Below, piece after piece: positions 36,481-47,883 of a DNA stretch of 64,000 bases. The notes under the pieces are model-generated. The model was not told the DNA's origin and did not search any database. It was given only the letters and a program-made list of their open reading frames with translations. The stretch is from assembly GCA_963082975.1 (NCBI GenBank), contig OY720350.1, positions 2,007,001 to 2,071,000 of the forward strand, in the 5' to 3' direction. Source of the stretch: Labia minor. Taxonomy: Eukaryota > Arthropoda > Insecta > Dermaptera > Spongiphoridae. The translations under genes and the position numbers were made by a program. Positions within the stretch are counted from its first letter, which is position 1. Each line of letters starts with the position of its first letter.

Positions 36481-37528
36481 GGAGTTCATTAGTAGAGATT
36501 ATTTAATGAAATTTATTGAAAATGTATATTATAATCGATGAATCCATGAATATTCTTAGCAGATGATATATTGGAATGGATTATTAAGGAAGCAAGTCCA
36601 TAATAATATTGCTAATCTCCTAATCAGAATTAGAATTGAACCATTTTAGCTTTATATAATCTACTAGAAGATCTCGGCAGAAAATACTGCAAAGGGGGAC
36701 AGGCGACTTCTAGCCGCACGAGATTGATTAATAATTATTATAATATTTTTTAATATTATAATATTTTTTTTATAATTTTTTTTCAATATTTAATAATTTC
36801 AAAACAAAATTAAAACAAAAAATCAAGTTCGTAACAAATTAATAATTTGGATAGAATTCTTTTTTTGTTTATTATCTTTAATATATAAATTCTCTTTTTT
36901 GATAAAAAATAATTGTAATATCAAAAATTAGAATATTTCAATTTATATTTCAATATTAAATTCTACAAAAATTGTATATTGTAAAATTCTCAATTTGTAG
37001 CTAAGTTCATAATGTTACAGACATTTCATACATACATACATACATACATAGGAAATTATATATATTGATTCATCGTGTTATAAAATAATTATATAAATTC
37101 AAATAAAAAAAAATATATATTTATTATTTATAAGTTTTGGTTAAACTTCAATTCCTATGAAAACAATACCTAATATTCCAATTGGATACCTAATAAAGGG
37201 AAGATGTTCAAACAATGTTCCAAATGTTCCAAATGTTCCAATACTCGTATTATTAACTTCATTTGTGTCCAATTATGTTGTTCTTATTGCATATTTAAAA
37301 GGAATTCTATTTTGTTATATTTTTTTTTCGTTTCCTTTCTTTTCTTTTCTTTTCTTTTCTTAATCCTTTAAAAATATTCGTTATAATAAATTCAGACAAT
37401 CATATATGAATAAATAATATTATAAAAAGTTGTGGTACTAAATAATTTTCCAGTAAGACCAGTTTATATATATATATATATATAATTTTGATATTTTATC
37501 TTAATCCTTATTCTCTTTCTTTTATGTA

Positions 37529-37559
<31 letters not shown>

Positions 37560-38806
37560 TATATTATATTTTAAATACATAAATATATTCAAGTTTTATA
37601 TTTTAAATTAATTTATAAAAGAGAGAGAGAGAAGACCACCTTGAGAAGTTCATTTATTATTATCATTCATTTTCAACTCACTCGAGTATATCCATCTTAA
37701 TTGTTTTTTTTTAACAAATATATGTATATACGAGATATTATATCATTATTATTCATATATGAAGACAAATTAATATAAAACTTTAATAAATTATGACTAA
37801 TTAATTAGGAAATGAAAAAAAAAATAAAAAATTGTTTATATTTTTAAATGAATTGTAGATATTATTGATACAAATGGATTGAGTTGTTGATGTAATTGTT
37901 ATTGTGGGTGGTAGGTAATTATTTTCAGCCCCAACTACTATATACTACAGGAGGCCAATAACATTTATTCACTAATCATATTCTGGTTGGTCATTAGGAA
38001 ATATAAAAACAAAAAAAAAAAAAAAAAAACAAAAACGAGGATCTCTTATCTTTTATCGTTTTGAAATATTATATATATATATCTATATATATATCTATAT
38101 TAATGACTAGTACGATTATATTTGCTACCTAATTTTCTTATTTTCCTCTTCAAGTTGATGTTTTATAAAAATGATAATTATTTAATAGGATGGATAGGTC
38201 GATGAGAGAGATGGGGAGACGAGGAGGAGGGGGGGGGGGGAGAGGGGAGTAAGAAAGAAAAAAAAATTAAGATTTGACTAAAATGTATGGGATGGATGGA
38301 TATTTTCAACCGTCTGTAATGATAGAGTGGCAGAAATCTTGCCTCCTAAGTAGCCACCATTAGATAATTTGGTTTTTCTTCTTTTTCTCCATTACAATAT
38401 TCGAGTGGTATGTATAAGAAATCTCCGCCTTTTTTTCTCTCTGCACGTTTGAACTCCCCCCCCCTCCCCAACACTCTCCCCATCTCCCCTCACTCTATAC
38501 TCAAATTTTAATTCTTTTTATGAGATTATGAACTCCAACCTCATTCAAGTCAATGAACGCATTTAACCATTCCATTCTGTTCCATTTTTTGATAAATTCA
38601 AATATCAATACTTGAAATTTATTTGGAAAGTAAAAAAAAATATTTATTTAAATTGTTATTTATGGTAAAACCAATAGCGAAAAGATGTTATGTGAAATAA
38701 AGAATTAAAAAAAAAAATTGATTATTGTAAAGATTGAGTATTTTTGAGTTGAATAGAATCCCAGAGATAGATAGATATAAATAATAATAATAATTACAAA
38801 TAAAAA
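36481..38806. other. AT-rich intron
   Basis: Holds (CATA)n near 37031-37050, a 10-base direct repeat (CAAATGTTCC) in three near-tandem copies around 37211-37240, (TTTTC)n at 37338-37361, (TTA)n at 37530-37560 and poly-G/poly-C runs at 38230-38241 and 38457-38464. No gene seen. Confidence 0.6.
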
Positions 38807-39041
38807 TAAGTTGACCTGTGTTTATTTTATTTATAATATATATGTAAGACCAGGCTGTGACGTCATGAAAGATTGGATGACGTCCTATAATTTTAAATTA
38901 AGAAAAAACGAATGAAGATGATTTTTCCCGAGGATAAAACCAATACAAAGTGCATGATTTGTGAAGATATGTAAAAAAATCTCCTCATGTGAAATTTGGT
39001 GTGAAAATAACCCTTCCCTTCCTATCGTCGATCGCTAATAA
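38807..39041 (-). mobile_element. HINE / DINE-1-like element, copy 3, truncated
   Basis: Starts at TAAGTTGACCTGTG like copy 2, then skips about 136 bases relative to it and resumes at TTATTTATAATATATATG. It continues through GACCAGGCTGTGACGTCATG to CCTATCGTCGATCGCTAATA, where homology ends. The microsatellite half and the outer repeat are missing, so this is an internally deleted and 5'-truncated copy. Confidence 0.75.
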
Positions 39042-39368
39042 AGCCATTCTATTTGATTTAATTAATAATTTTTCGATTATCATGCACTTTAGCTGATTAA
39101 TTAATTATCAATTACAATTATTAGAAGCGATTTTTATTAAAATGTTTTTTTTTCCAAAGATGAGTTGGTGACAAATTCATTTTCCCTCTTATAAATCAAT
39201 TGAATCAATCAATAAAATTTCTTAAGCGTCTTTTAGAATAACTATACCCTGAATTCTCATTTCGATGGTAGCTATATCTACCTAATTTAAAAGGTATACA
39301 TCGGTATATACCTACGAGTATATCTAAATATAATAATAAACAATAAATACCTCATCGGTCGGTAAATA

Positions 39369-39918
39369 AGAGGCATGGTTTTTAAGTAAGTAGTACCGTT
39401 TTGGAATTCAAAAAAGACGTCGGAAAAGATATCGGAATTATTTTTATTTTTACACGAAAGCCTGTACCTTAATCTACTTTTCTACATAATTTCCGTCAAT
39501 ATTGAGGCACTTGTCATAACGTGGCACCAATTTTTGAATACCCCCCCCCCCATAAAATTCTGTCCCCTGACTTGTTAACCACGGTATCACAGCTGTTTTC
39601 ACTTCGCATTGATTGTCTCATTACGAGGCAGAAATTCCACAAGCAATACTCCTTTGCTGTCCCAAAAAACTGTGCACATGATTTTCCGGGCAGAAATTCT
39701 TTACAAAAAAGTGAAGTTTAATCAGACGGCAGAATTTGATGAGAAGGGTATTCAAAAACTGGTGCCACGTTATGACAAGTGCCTCAATATTGACGGAAAT
39801 TATGTAGAAAAGTAGATTAAGGCACAGGCTTTCATGTAAAAATAAAAATAATTCCGATACCTTTGCACGTCTTTTTTGAATTCCAAAACGGTACTACTTA
39901 CTTAAAATACATACCTCG
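39369..39918 (-). mobile_element. mariner relic with its 3' end inverted onto itself
   Basis: The left arm (39369-39545) and right arm (about 39747-39918) are inverted copies. Each reaches from CGAGG/AGAGG-type ends through AAGTAAGTAGTACCGTTTTG to GGTATTCAAAAA, and TA flanks both sides. Each arm encodes the mariner C-terminus; the right arm in plus reads LVPRYDKCLNIDGNYVEK and a stop. Between the arms the minus strand reads MCTVFWDSKGVLLVEFLPRN followed by ETINA, a well-known mid-transposase block. It is thus an internally deleted mariner whose 3' end has been duplicated in inverted form. No intact catalytic triad. Confidence 0.75.
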
Positions 39919-39920
39919 TA

Positions 39921-40018
39921 TCTATCACACTCCGAAAATACTAGAATTTCTCCTAAATCCTATTATATTTGAATAAAAATGTTTTTAATTTATTTTTCTC
40001 TGCTCTTGTATATTCTTG

Positions 40019-40055
<37 letters not shown>

Positions 40056-41336
40056 GTTATTATTTGATAAATGTTTATTCATTTTCTTGTTCTTTGTTCT
40101 TTATCTCTTCTTTCTCTTTTTCGGTCGGATTTCTTTTTATTTATTTATAACAAGATTTACAAATTCCGCCTCCCCTTCTTATCCTTTTCAACCTCTTCCT
40201 CACACACTTTTTTTTTTTTTACTTTTTCTATCCTATATATATAGATTTATTAAAGAGAGAATGTTATGTGTATGTATATGTTTTGAGAGTATATATTAGT
40301 TTTCCATCAGACATTATAAATCAAATTGGTGAAAGGTTTATGAATAATAATAATTTTCCATATTCTGTTTGATTCTTATTATATATATATATATATATAT
40401 ATGTATAACATAGTGTTGAAGTGAGTAACTATATTTTTCTTTCTCTCTCTCTTTCTTTTACTCTTTCACTTCTTGAAAGAAATGAAAAAAAAAACAAACG
40501 AAACCGGTTAAAATTTATTATCGAAATAAAAATTTGACCGCTTGCTGTGTAGAAGCAATCGGTTTCTATTCTCTTCTCCATAGAATCTTCTCTTTTCCCT
40601 CTCTTTATCTTTCTCTCTCTTAGATTTAGTTTTTCTTTTTATTTAGTTTGGTTTTTTTTTTTTTTTTTTATATTATTATTTGAAACAAACATTTGAAAAA
40701 ACCAAAAAAAAAAAAAAAAAATAAAAAAAATGGGTAAAAAGTAGAATTTATTATTATTGAAAAAACATTTAATTCTAAATTATCACATTTATTTTGTATT
40801 ATATTAAGAATATTAAATAAATGTAATTAATTCCATTATTTTATAAAAAAAAAAAAAAATCAATGGACAATTAATGGAACATTAATTAATTATTATATAT
40901 ATATTATAATTAATATAATCTTGTAAATATATTTAAAATAATTTAATTTAAAAATACAAATATTAAATAAAGTTGTTTATAATAGTTGGATTATAGAGAA
41001 ACCAATTGGGAAAAGAACTAATCCGAAAAATGGAGAGATCAAAGATACTATTGGGTTTCAATGGAATGTTATATTAATTAGTATACAGTTGAACAAATTT
41101 GGATGCTATTGTTTGTTAACAACAATTTATCTATTGAATAGCGTCCAAATTATTTTTGGTAGTAGTAGCAGTAGTAGCAGTAGTAGTAGTAGTAACTATC
41201 TAAGTTTTAAGTTTCAATTTATTGTGAAATCCTATAATAATAATTGAAAGAAAAGTATAATATCTTGGGATTTTATTTACATTCGTCTATGATTTAATAT
41301 GGTAATTAATTCCTTTATTAAAAAAATAAAATATTA

Positions 41337-41370
<34 letters not shown>

Positions 41371-41520
41371 TTATTTTATTTTTTTTTTTGAGTGATAATT
41401 AAAAACCTTTTAGCTTAGTGTCTTTTATATTTTAAGATATATCGGCGATATAAATTGTAATTCAAACCAACTTAACAAGAGGATGATGATGATGAGCGAA
41501 GGAGAGAGTCGTAAACTGAT
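39921..41520. other. Simple-sequence intron
   Basis: (TTA)n at 40021-40055 yields a Leu-rich frame that is an artefact. Also (TA)n at 40380-40401, poly-A/T runs, (AGT)n at 41159-41192 and (TTA)n at 41337-41370. Only the hairpin at 41087 stands out. Confidence 0.6.
41087..41161. repeat. Small hairpin, possible Tc1-like mini-element
   Basis: AATTTGGATGCTATT and AATAGCGTCCAAATT pair with one mismatch around a short spacer. The inner ATTGTT-TGTTAAC-AACAAT is itself palindromic. The left side starts TACAGTTGAAC, reminiscent of Tc1-type ends, and TA occurs at both edges. Could instead be a structured RNA; nothing distinguishes these options. Confidence 0.4.
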
Positions 41521-41625
41521 TTCCCAGCTTTACTGCTGCTAATTAAAACGTTAATTACCAATTAACGGCCTTTAAATGTGGGTGTGGTAGTGTAATCCAA
41601 TGAGAAATCAGATGATAACTTCATG
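41521..41625. promoter_or_regulatory. Homeodomain-site cluster, candidate enhancer
   Basis: CTGCTAATTAAAACG, GTTAATTACC and CAATTAACGGCC pack three TAATT-type cores into about 30 bases inside a non-repetitive patch that also has GGGTGTGGTAGTG. Such clustering suits a Hox/homeodomain-regulated enhancer of an appendage-patterning gene. Chance TAATT is common in AT-rich DNA, so this is tentative. Confidence 0.3.
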
Positions 41626-43105
41626 TGTATTTGTGTGTGTGTGTGTGTTTATGTGAGAGTGAGTGAGAGAGAGAGAGAGAGAGAACTACTAACAAGAATA
41701 GAGATTAGCAAGAAGAAGGGGCACATGGAAAAGTGTAGTTAATTTAGGATAAAAATTTATTAAATTTAAAAAAAACAAAAAAAAAATCAATTTATTTATT
41801 TATTGAATTTAGAAAAAATATTATTATATAATACAGTCAGATGTAATAAATATATTACATTACTTTAATAATAATAATAATAATAATCATAAATTATAAT
41901 TTAATTGAAATATATATATATATATTTACTATAACTATAAATTCTTATGTGTAACAACAAAAAATTAATGAGATTTGAGGAGTGCAAAGAAAATAAAGAA
42001 AACTTAAAAATCGTATAGTATAATATATGATGGGAATCTATTTATTTATTTATTTATTTTCTTCTTCTTAATCGTTTTCCGGAACTCTTTAAAAACAACC
42101 GCATTTTATTGGTACTGTAGAAGTGGGGGGGGGGAGGGGTGGTTGGCGATGAAATAGATAAACGAATAGAATGGAAGGGGGTTGTTTCTTAATGGACCGT
42201 AAACGTCACCCAAAAGACAACCGAGAATGATAGTTAAGTGACTGACGATCAATCCGGAAACTTGGATGGGTGCTCCAATAGAAGATGCTGTGTTTGTGTG
42301 TGTGAGTGAGAGAGAAAAAGGAGGGGTTTGAATGAAGTACGTATATTAAGAGCCAAACTCATGTTCAACTCAACTTCCGGGCTTTTAACGATTTAATTCC
42401 CCCTTTGCACTCTTTACACCCTCAACCTCACCCTTTTACATCATCACCCCCCCCCCCCCCAACACACACACACACACACACAAAAATCAAAGATTTGGTA
42501 ATCAAATAAATATTTATTTAAAATAATCTTATCTTGTTATTATATACTTAATTTTAATTTTCATTTTCATTTTCATTATAATATAAAAATATTAATAAAT
42601 TACTTTAATTAATTCGCTCCAATTATCTATAATATAATATATTTCATTTATTTTCATTTGTGAGATGGAATCAGTTTCAATTAAATAAACTTTCTGTAAG
42701 TAAATAATAGCTGGTATTCATGGTAAATTTATTATATTTTTTAAAATTTCAATTACTAATCCAGACTTATTGCAAATTAATGTAGTATTTGAAAAATTAA
42801 TAAATCATTAACATTGGAACAATTGCAACGATGATATTTTATTTATTTATTTATTTATTTATTTATTGTAGATAGAATTGGATTAAAGGAGGAAAAAAAA
42901 AATATTTTAGTTTTTCTTTTTTTCGTGTTTTCGATCCAATCGCCAATCGGGATTAATAAATAATAATGAAATAAGATATTAATTAATGATTATATATAGT
43001 ATATGTACGTATATAATGTATTTAATCAGAATCTTTAGGTTGAAGTATTATTTATTTAATATAATCAAATAAATATCACGGTTGCCTTGATTTTAACAAT
43101 TTCAA

Positions 43106-43141
<36 letters not shown>

Positions 43142-43380
43142 CTTACTTATCTATATATTTAAAATAAATTAACAATTATAATATGATATATCATCGGAAA
43201 TCCATTAAAAATAAATTCTCTAAAATATAATTATAGTTATTATTTATGTATAAATAAAAGATATCTTTTTAAATTTATCATTAAATCTCTCTTCTATATT
43301 ATTTACAAATTAGAGTAGAATTTTTATTTTTATTAAAAAGAAAAAATAATAAAATAAAATAATAATAATAATAATTGTTC
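41626..43380. other. Mixed intron with one complex patch
   Basis: (TG)n/(GA)n at 41635-41684, poly-G near 42126-42134, poly-C and (CA)n at 42448-42482, (TTTA)n at 42837-42867 and (TTA)n at 43108-43138. The patch 42190-42290 (ATGGACCGTAAACGTCACCC, GACTGACGATCAATCCGG) is complex and may be regulatory. Confidence 0.4.
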
Positions 43381-43939
43381 TGTTCCAGGTGGTTGAATGG
43401 TCAAGGGTTGTTTTCCAATAAAACAGCTGCTGATGGACAAATAAATAATTTCAAGGGGAAAGTGTAAAAAAATATAATAAAAGGATAATTCCATAATCTA
43501 AATTGTACTCCACTTCAAATTGGATAGAACTAATTGTTAAACCCCCCTTGATGAAGTTTCATTTGGATTAATTCATATAACAATTCTTTATGCGCATTAT
43601 CTGATGTTACACTATCAACTACGTTCTTCCACGAATCTTTTTTCAATACTAGTACAATAAATATGGTACATCTCTATAATTTAATTTTAAATGTTAGTAT
43701 TTTTTTTGGAGTTCCATGAGGTTTTTAGACAAGAACCTACCTCGCTGGCCCGGTAAGTAAGTAAGCAAATAAGTAAGTAAAAGTATTTTTTTTAGTGTAA
43801 AGAATCGTAAATTCTCTTTAAAAATTTTCTCATTTATGAACACTTTTGAGGGTCTTCAAATTTTAGAAATGTATAACAATAAAATTAATAAAACTTCACA
43901 TGCTCAGTTTAACTTAAAGAGAAATATTTTATATATGTA

Positions 43940-44503
43940 CAATAAGTTCAAAAGAAAAAGTGAATTTTGAATTTTCGCGGTCTGTGTGCATTCGATTATT
44001 GAATTTTTTTTTTGTTTTGTTATGTTGGTACACCTATGTTGTTTTTCATATGTTGACATTATCAACCATTTTGTATTAGTAATTTGTTTTTGACAACTGA
44101 AAAAGTTCGCCACGGTTTTCTGTTCTTCGATTTTTTCTTAAAAAATTCGATCAAAGAAGCTATATTCAATTTTGCGTTCGTGATTTTTTGATCAAAAACA
44201 ACACTGTAATCACGCCTCAACCACCGTATTCACCAGATTTGACTCCCTGCGACTTTTTCCTATTTTCAAAACTGAAGAAACCATTGAAAGGAAAGCGTTT
44301 TGCCACAATGGATGAGATAAAGTCGAAATCGAAGAACGAGCTGATGGCCATAACGAAAAGCGCCTTTCAGAAGTGCTTCAAAGATTGGAAGAAGCTGAGG
44401 GGAATTACTTTAAAGGGGACAAAATGGATGGATGTGGATGAATAAATAAATACTTTTCGATATAAATAAATCAAAATTCACCTTTTCTTTTGAACAAACA
44501 TCG
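43940..44503 (+). mobile_element. Internally deleted mariner element
   Basis: A 564-base element flanked by TA (43938-43939, 44504-44505). Its ends carry inverted GTTCAAAAGAAAA-GTGAATTTTG sequence. The left part is untranslated mariner sequence with GTTGGTACACC; the right part is the transposase C-terminus. The junction lies near 44165-44175, so most of the transposase is deleted. Same family as 14110-14590. Confidence 0.85.
44176..44445 (+). pseudogene. mariner transposase C-terminal fragment
   Basis: Reads RDFLIKNNTVITPQPPYSPD then LTPCDFFLFSKLKKPLKGKR then FATMDEIKSKSKNELMAI and ends WMDVDE before a stop. YSPDLTPCDFF contains the third Asp of the mariner DD34D triad (the Asp in PCD). The first two Asp residues lie in the deleted part. 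The frame is open from the junction onwards because only the C-terminal third survives. Confidence 0.85.
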
Positions 44504-45061
44504 TATACTTATATTATTTTTCACCAAGTAGGCTATCAATTACAAAAATATGAAGAATGATTAAAAATGATTACTTACTAAATGTAAAAGAAATGATTCT
44601 TAAAGTATCCTTACCAGTTAAAAATTAATCTGTTAATCAATTATCTTTTGTTTTTGTACTGATTGTGAGTATTTATTTTATATTGAAAATTATTAGGATA
44701 CCCGTAATGAATTACGGACATGTAAAATAATTGTAAGCTTAATCTTTTGTCTGTGAACAACCGAATTTGATATTTGTTAAAATTTTACGAGAAATTATCG
44801 CTACTTTCGGTCCAATGTTTAAATTTAATTCAATGAATATCGGGGAGTTGATTATAAATTCTTATAAAATATTTTGTACTAAAAGAATTCTGATTTTGAA
44901 AATGAAAGATTTAATCGAAAATAGACACTGCTATTGAATTAATTGTATAATTATAAATTAATTATATGTACATATAGTAGATCAATTTTTAATTTGATTT
45001 TTATTCCATTTTAACAATAAATATATCGTATATAATACATGTATAGCTACCTAGATATATA

Positions 45062-45828
45062 CAGGGTTATCATAAAAGAATGGTGCGATTGTAGGGAAAT
45101 TTCTAAATGTTATATTGGTATCTCTGAAAGCCTACAACCCAAAAGTTTGTTTATAAGCTGTTCTAACCTCAACATCAGTTCTTGTACTGTTGTTGCGGTG
45201 AGTTTAGTGAGTTATTATGTTCTCTGTTAAAGATAAAGCAAACTGTGTTTTATTGATGACTGAATTAAAATCCGTAATTTTAGTTTAGGAAGAGAACACC
45301 ACACACAAAAAAAAAACATAACACGCTGGTTTAAACAATTGGAAGAAACTGGATCCGTTGAGACCAAGTGTACCAGACAATCGGCAATTCGAAGTCCTGG
45401 GAAGTCCATCCCTCGTCGAAGTGTTGATTTAGGCATTCCAAAAACAACGGTTCACCAAGTTTTACATAAAAAACTCAAATTACACGCTTATACAATTCAG
45501 ATACTGCAGGAATCGAAACCCAATGATGGTGTAAACTGTTACAATTTCGCTGTTAAAATGTTGGACAGAATAATTGAAAACGAATCATTTTTAAATGATA
45601 TAATTTTTACAGACAAAGAAATGTTAGCGAATGTTTGGAGAGAAGTTGATTATCGTTTGGACATTTGTCGAGCGACTAAGGACGCCCATATTTAATTTAA
45701 ATTTATTAATTATGTAAAAAAACTGTATGAGACGACAAATTAGATTAATTAACAACATTAACTGTAAGTAATTCTGTTTTTCTTTAAACAATGTTCGAAA
45801 ACGCACCATTCTTTTAATAATAACCCTG
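45062..45828 (+). mobile_element. Tc1/mariner-like element, internally deleted
   Basis: A 767-base element between TA dinucleotides. Its ends are CAGGGTTATCATAAAAGAAT on the left and the inverse of CAGGGTTATTATTAAAAGAA on the right, both continuing into TGGTGCG. Contains a partial transposase frame (45339-45695). Confidence 0.8.
45339..45695 (+). pseudogene. Tc1/mariner-superfamily transposase fragment
   Basis: Open frame of 118 codons. SVDLGIPKTTVHQVLHKKLK looks like the second helix-turn-helix of an IS630-Tc1-mariner transposase. NFAVKMLDRIIENESFLNDI and IIFTDKE follow, the latter holding the first catalytic Asp. It then jumps directly to WREVDYRLDICRATKDAHI, a C-terminal block, so the region with the second and third acidic residues is missing. 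The N-terminal helix-turn-helix is frameshifted upstream at about 45240-45340. Inactive. Confidence 0.7.
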
Positions 45829-45948
45829 TATATATATATATATATTTTTTATTATATAAAGTTTTACCATCATTCAAGGATCATTGAAAGTTTATGTATG
45901 CGCACACACAAACACATTTTGCTTACGATATTCTTATTCTAATACATA

Positions 45949-46894
45949 GAGGAGGTGGTTGTAATATGGAACCCCATTTTATTTTTCGTGAATTGAAGCT
46001 CATCTAAAAGTTGTGTTCTCTGGGTACAGTGTAAAATGTTTTTATTCATTATTTTCCTATTGACATCCAGATACAATATCACAACTAATATTACTTTTTT
46101 TGAAAAAAGTGAAAAAACGGTTCAAGATAAAAGTGTTGATAATATGGAACCTACTGTGTTGGTAAAATGGAACCCTAGTAAAAATCAGTCATAGATTGCA
46201 ATTATTTGAAAAAAACATTTTTTATTCAAAAATTATACATTGACATATAAATGTATGTATGTAAAATTTAACCGTAATAAAATTATAAACAGAAATCACA
46301 AATGTAATAGTCTTTTTCTGCACCTGCGCATTCTGAATGGGTCCACATTGGACACATTAATGCTTTTCTTGGCATCTGAAAAATATGTGGAATAAAATTA
46401 AAATAAATAAATAGAGCTAAAAAAAATAATTAAATGTTTGTCTAAAATACGGAACCTTGTCTGTATTATAGAACCCGGTTCCATATTAGCATCACGGCAA
46501 GGGTCCATATTACAGAAATCGCCATTTAAAAAAAATGCACTTGCTATGAACTGAATATAAATTTATATCAAATTATTTTCAGCAATATATTTAATAATTC
46601 GTTAATAAATTAATGCACATTTATAAAATTAATAAATTATTAACAATAGTAATAATAATAATATTAATAGTTTTACTAAGCTTAAAAAAAGTTTTTTAAA
46701 ATTGAAAACACAAAACATTTAAACTGAATGACAGTTATCAAACAACTAACCGCCATTTCAATTTTCATGGTAGATTTTGGTTCTAGAGAATCAATTCCAC
46801 CCACCCCGATTGTTAAAAAAGTGCAGCACGTTATAATGAACGAAACAAATGGGTTCCATATTAAATACAGGTTCCATAATACAACCACCTCCTC
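45949..46894 (-). mobile_element. TA-flanked element with 25-bp TIRs and repeated TGGAACC motifs
   Basis: Bounded by GAGGAGGTGGTTGTAATATG and an inverted copy with a single mismatch over 25 bp, with TA at 45947-45948 and 46895-46896. The motif TATGGAACC or variants occurs about eight times in both orientations (for example near 46145, 46165, 46450, 46475, 46505, 46855, 46870), as if it were a transposase-binding repeat. A minus-strand zinc-finger exon relic lies in the middle. The family is unclear; pogo/Tigger-like is my best guess from TA target and zinc finger, but the termini are not classic pogo. Confidence 0.7.
46283..46375 (-). pseudogene. Zinc-finger exon relic of a transposase
   Basis: After an acceptor-like ATATTTTTCAG the minus strand encodes MPRKALMCPMWTHSECAG, then AEKDYYICDFCL and a stop. 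The C-x-W-x-H-x2-C ... Y-x-C-x2-C spacing matches the C-terminal zinc finger seen in many insect pogo/Tigger-like transposases. No DDE core is left in the surrounding element. The frame is short, so the call rests on Cys/His spacing. Confidence 0.5.
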
Positions 46895-46896
46895 TA

Positions 46897-47439
46897 ATAA
46901 TAATAATAATAATAAGTAACAAGTAATTCATCTTATCATTAGTACATTTGACATTGTATCTACTAGTACATGTAAAACTGTATTTTCGTACCTACTTACA
47001 CCTTCCAGGAGAGAGGAGGGTAATATTATTTTTTGTTTTACTAACCCTCCTTTTTTTACCAATACCATACCGTAATTGAAAAAAATATATTAATAAATTT
47101 GTATTCAAATTATTATTACCAAATCAATAAGTAATTCAATGACTATTTACTTATTATAATATCTATACAAATATCTATATATAAAAGTAACAAGTAATTT
47201 AAATTCCTATTATGATTACAATTATCATGATAATCATTTTATCAGTATACATAATAATGAGTATAATAAAATATTATATACTATTAATTCATCAACGATA
47301 TATATTATTATACTTTAATAGTAATTATGATCAAATAATTGAAAATCCTAAAGTATATTTTTCTAGAAGGGCACACATTTCCTAATTCTTATCATTGAGA
47401 TTCTAAAAACATCAAAATTATCAATGATTTCTTATAATT
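46897..47439. other. AT-rich intron between two mobile elements
   Basis: (AAT)n at 46896-46915 directly follows the TIR element. The rest is unremarkable A/T-rich DNA. Confidence 0.6.
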
Positions 47440-47760
47440 TTTATTAGACAATGGAAAAAACCGAAAAAACCGAAAAAACCAACACTGAATCGGTTTGGAT
47501 GGTTGATTTTTTCTGTTGTTAAGTGATGGAGTCAGCCGACGGACCAATCCATGTCCGTGACGAGGGGCGTGGCCAATAGGAAAATAGAAAAGAGGGGAGA
47601 TGTCACCGTCTGCCACCATCCCCTCTCTATTAGAGTACATGCCACGCCTCTTGATTTTCCCCATCACCCTCGTCTTAGGCCCTTTTTACACGACAGATAC
47701 CACGTGGTCCGAAACCCATTCCCTTCAAGTTGCACTTAACAATCACATAACAATCACATA
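47440..47760. promoter_or_regulatory. GC-rich complex island with CCAAT and E-box motifs
   Basis: Starts with a repeated ACCGAAAAA unit, then GGGGCGTGGCCAATAGG (GC/KLF-type box abutting CCAAT) and TGCCACGCCTCTTG. TTAGGCCCTTTTTACACGAC and the palindrome ACCACGTGGT follow. TTA-GGCC at about 47675 also resembles the Harbinger MITE terminus at 25190, so part of it may be a transposon end. Confidence 0.3.
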
Positions 47761-47812
47761 ACAATCAATCCTAATAATTAAATCTATATAAGCACAATAG
47801 TGATTTTTTCTA

Positions 47813-47866
<54 letters not shown>

Positions 47867-47883
47867 ATATATATAGAATAGAT

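Noticed and set aside
39350-39364. CATCGGTCGGTAAA as the missing outer end of HINE copy 3
   Set aside because: It resembles the HINE terminus, but the 300 bases between it and 39041 show no HINE homology, so the link is not supported.
39979-40299. Leu-rich plus-strand frame resembling a membrane protein
   Set aside because: The apparent hydrophobic segment is a (TTA)n tract; no signal of a real gene.
46728-46919. Plus-strand frame ending in NTTTSSNNNNNNK
   Set aside because: Crosses the right TIR of the element and ends in the (AAT)n tract outside it; the minus-strand zinc-finger relic is the better-supported coding trace.
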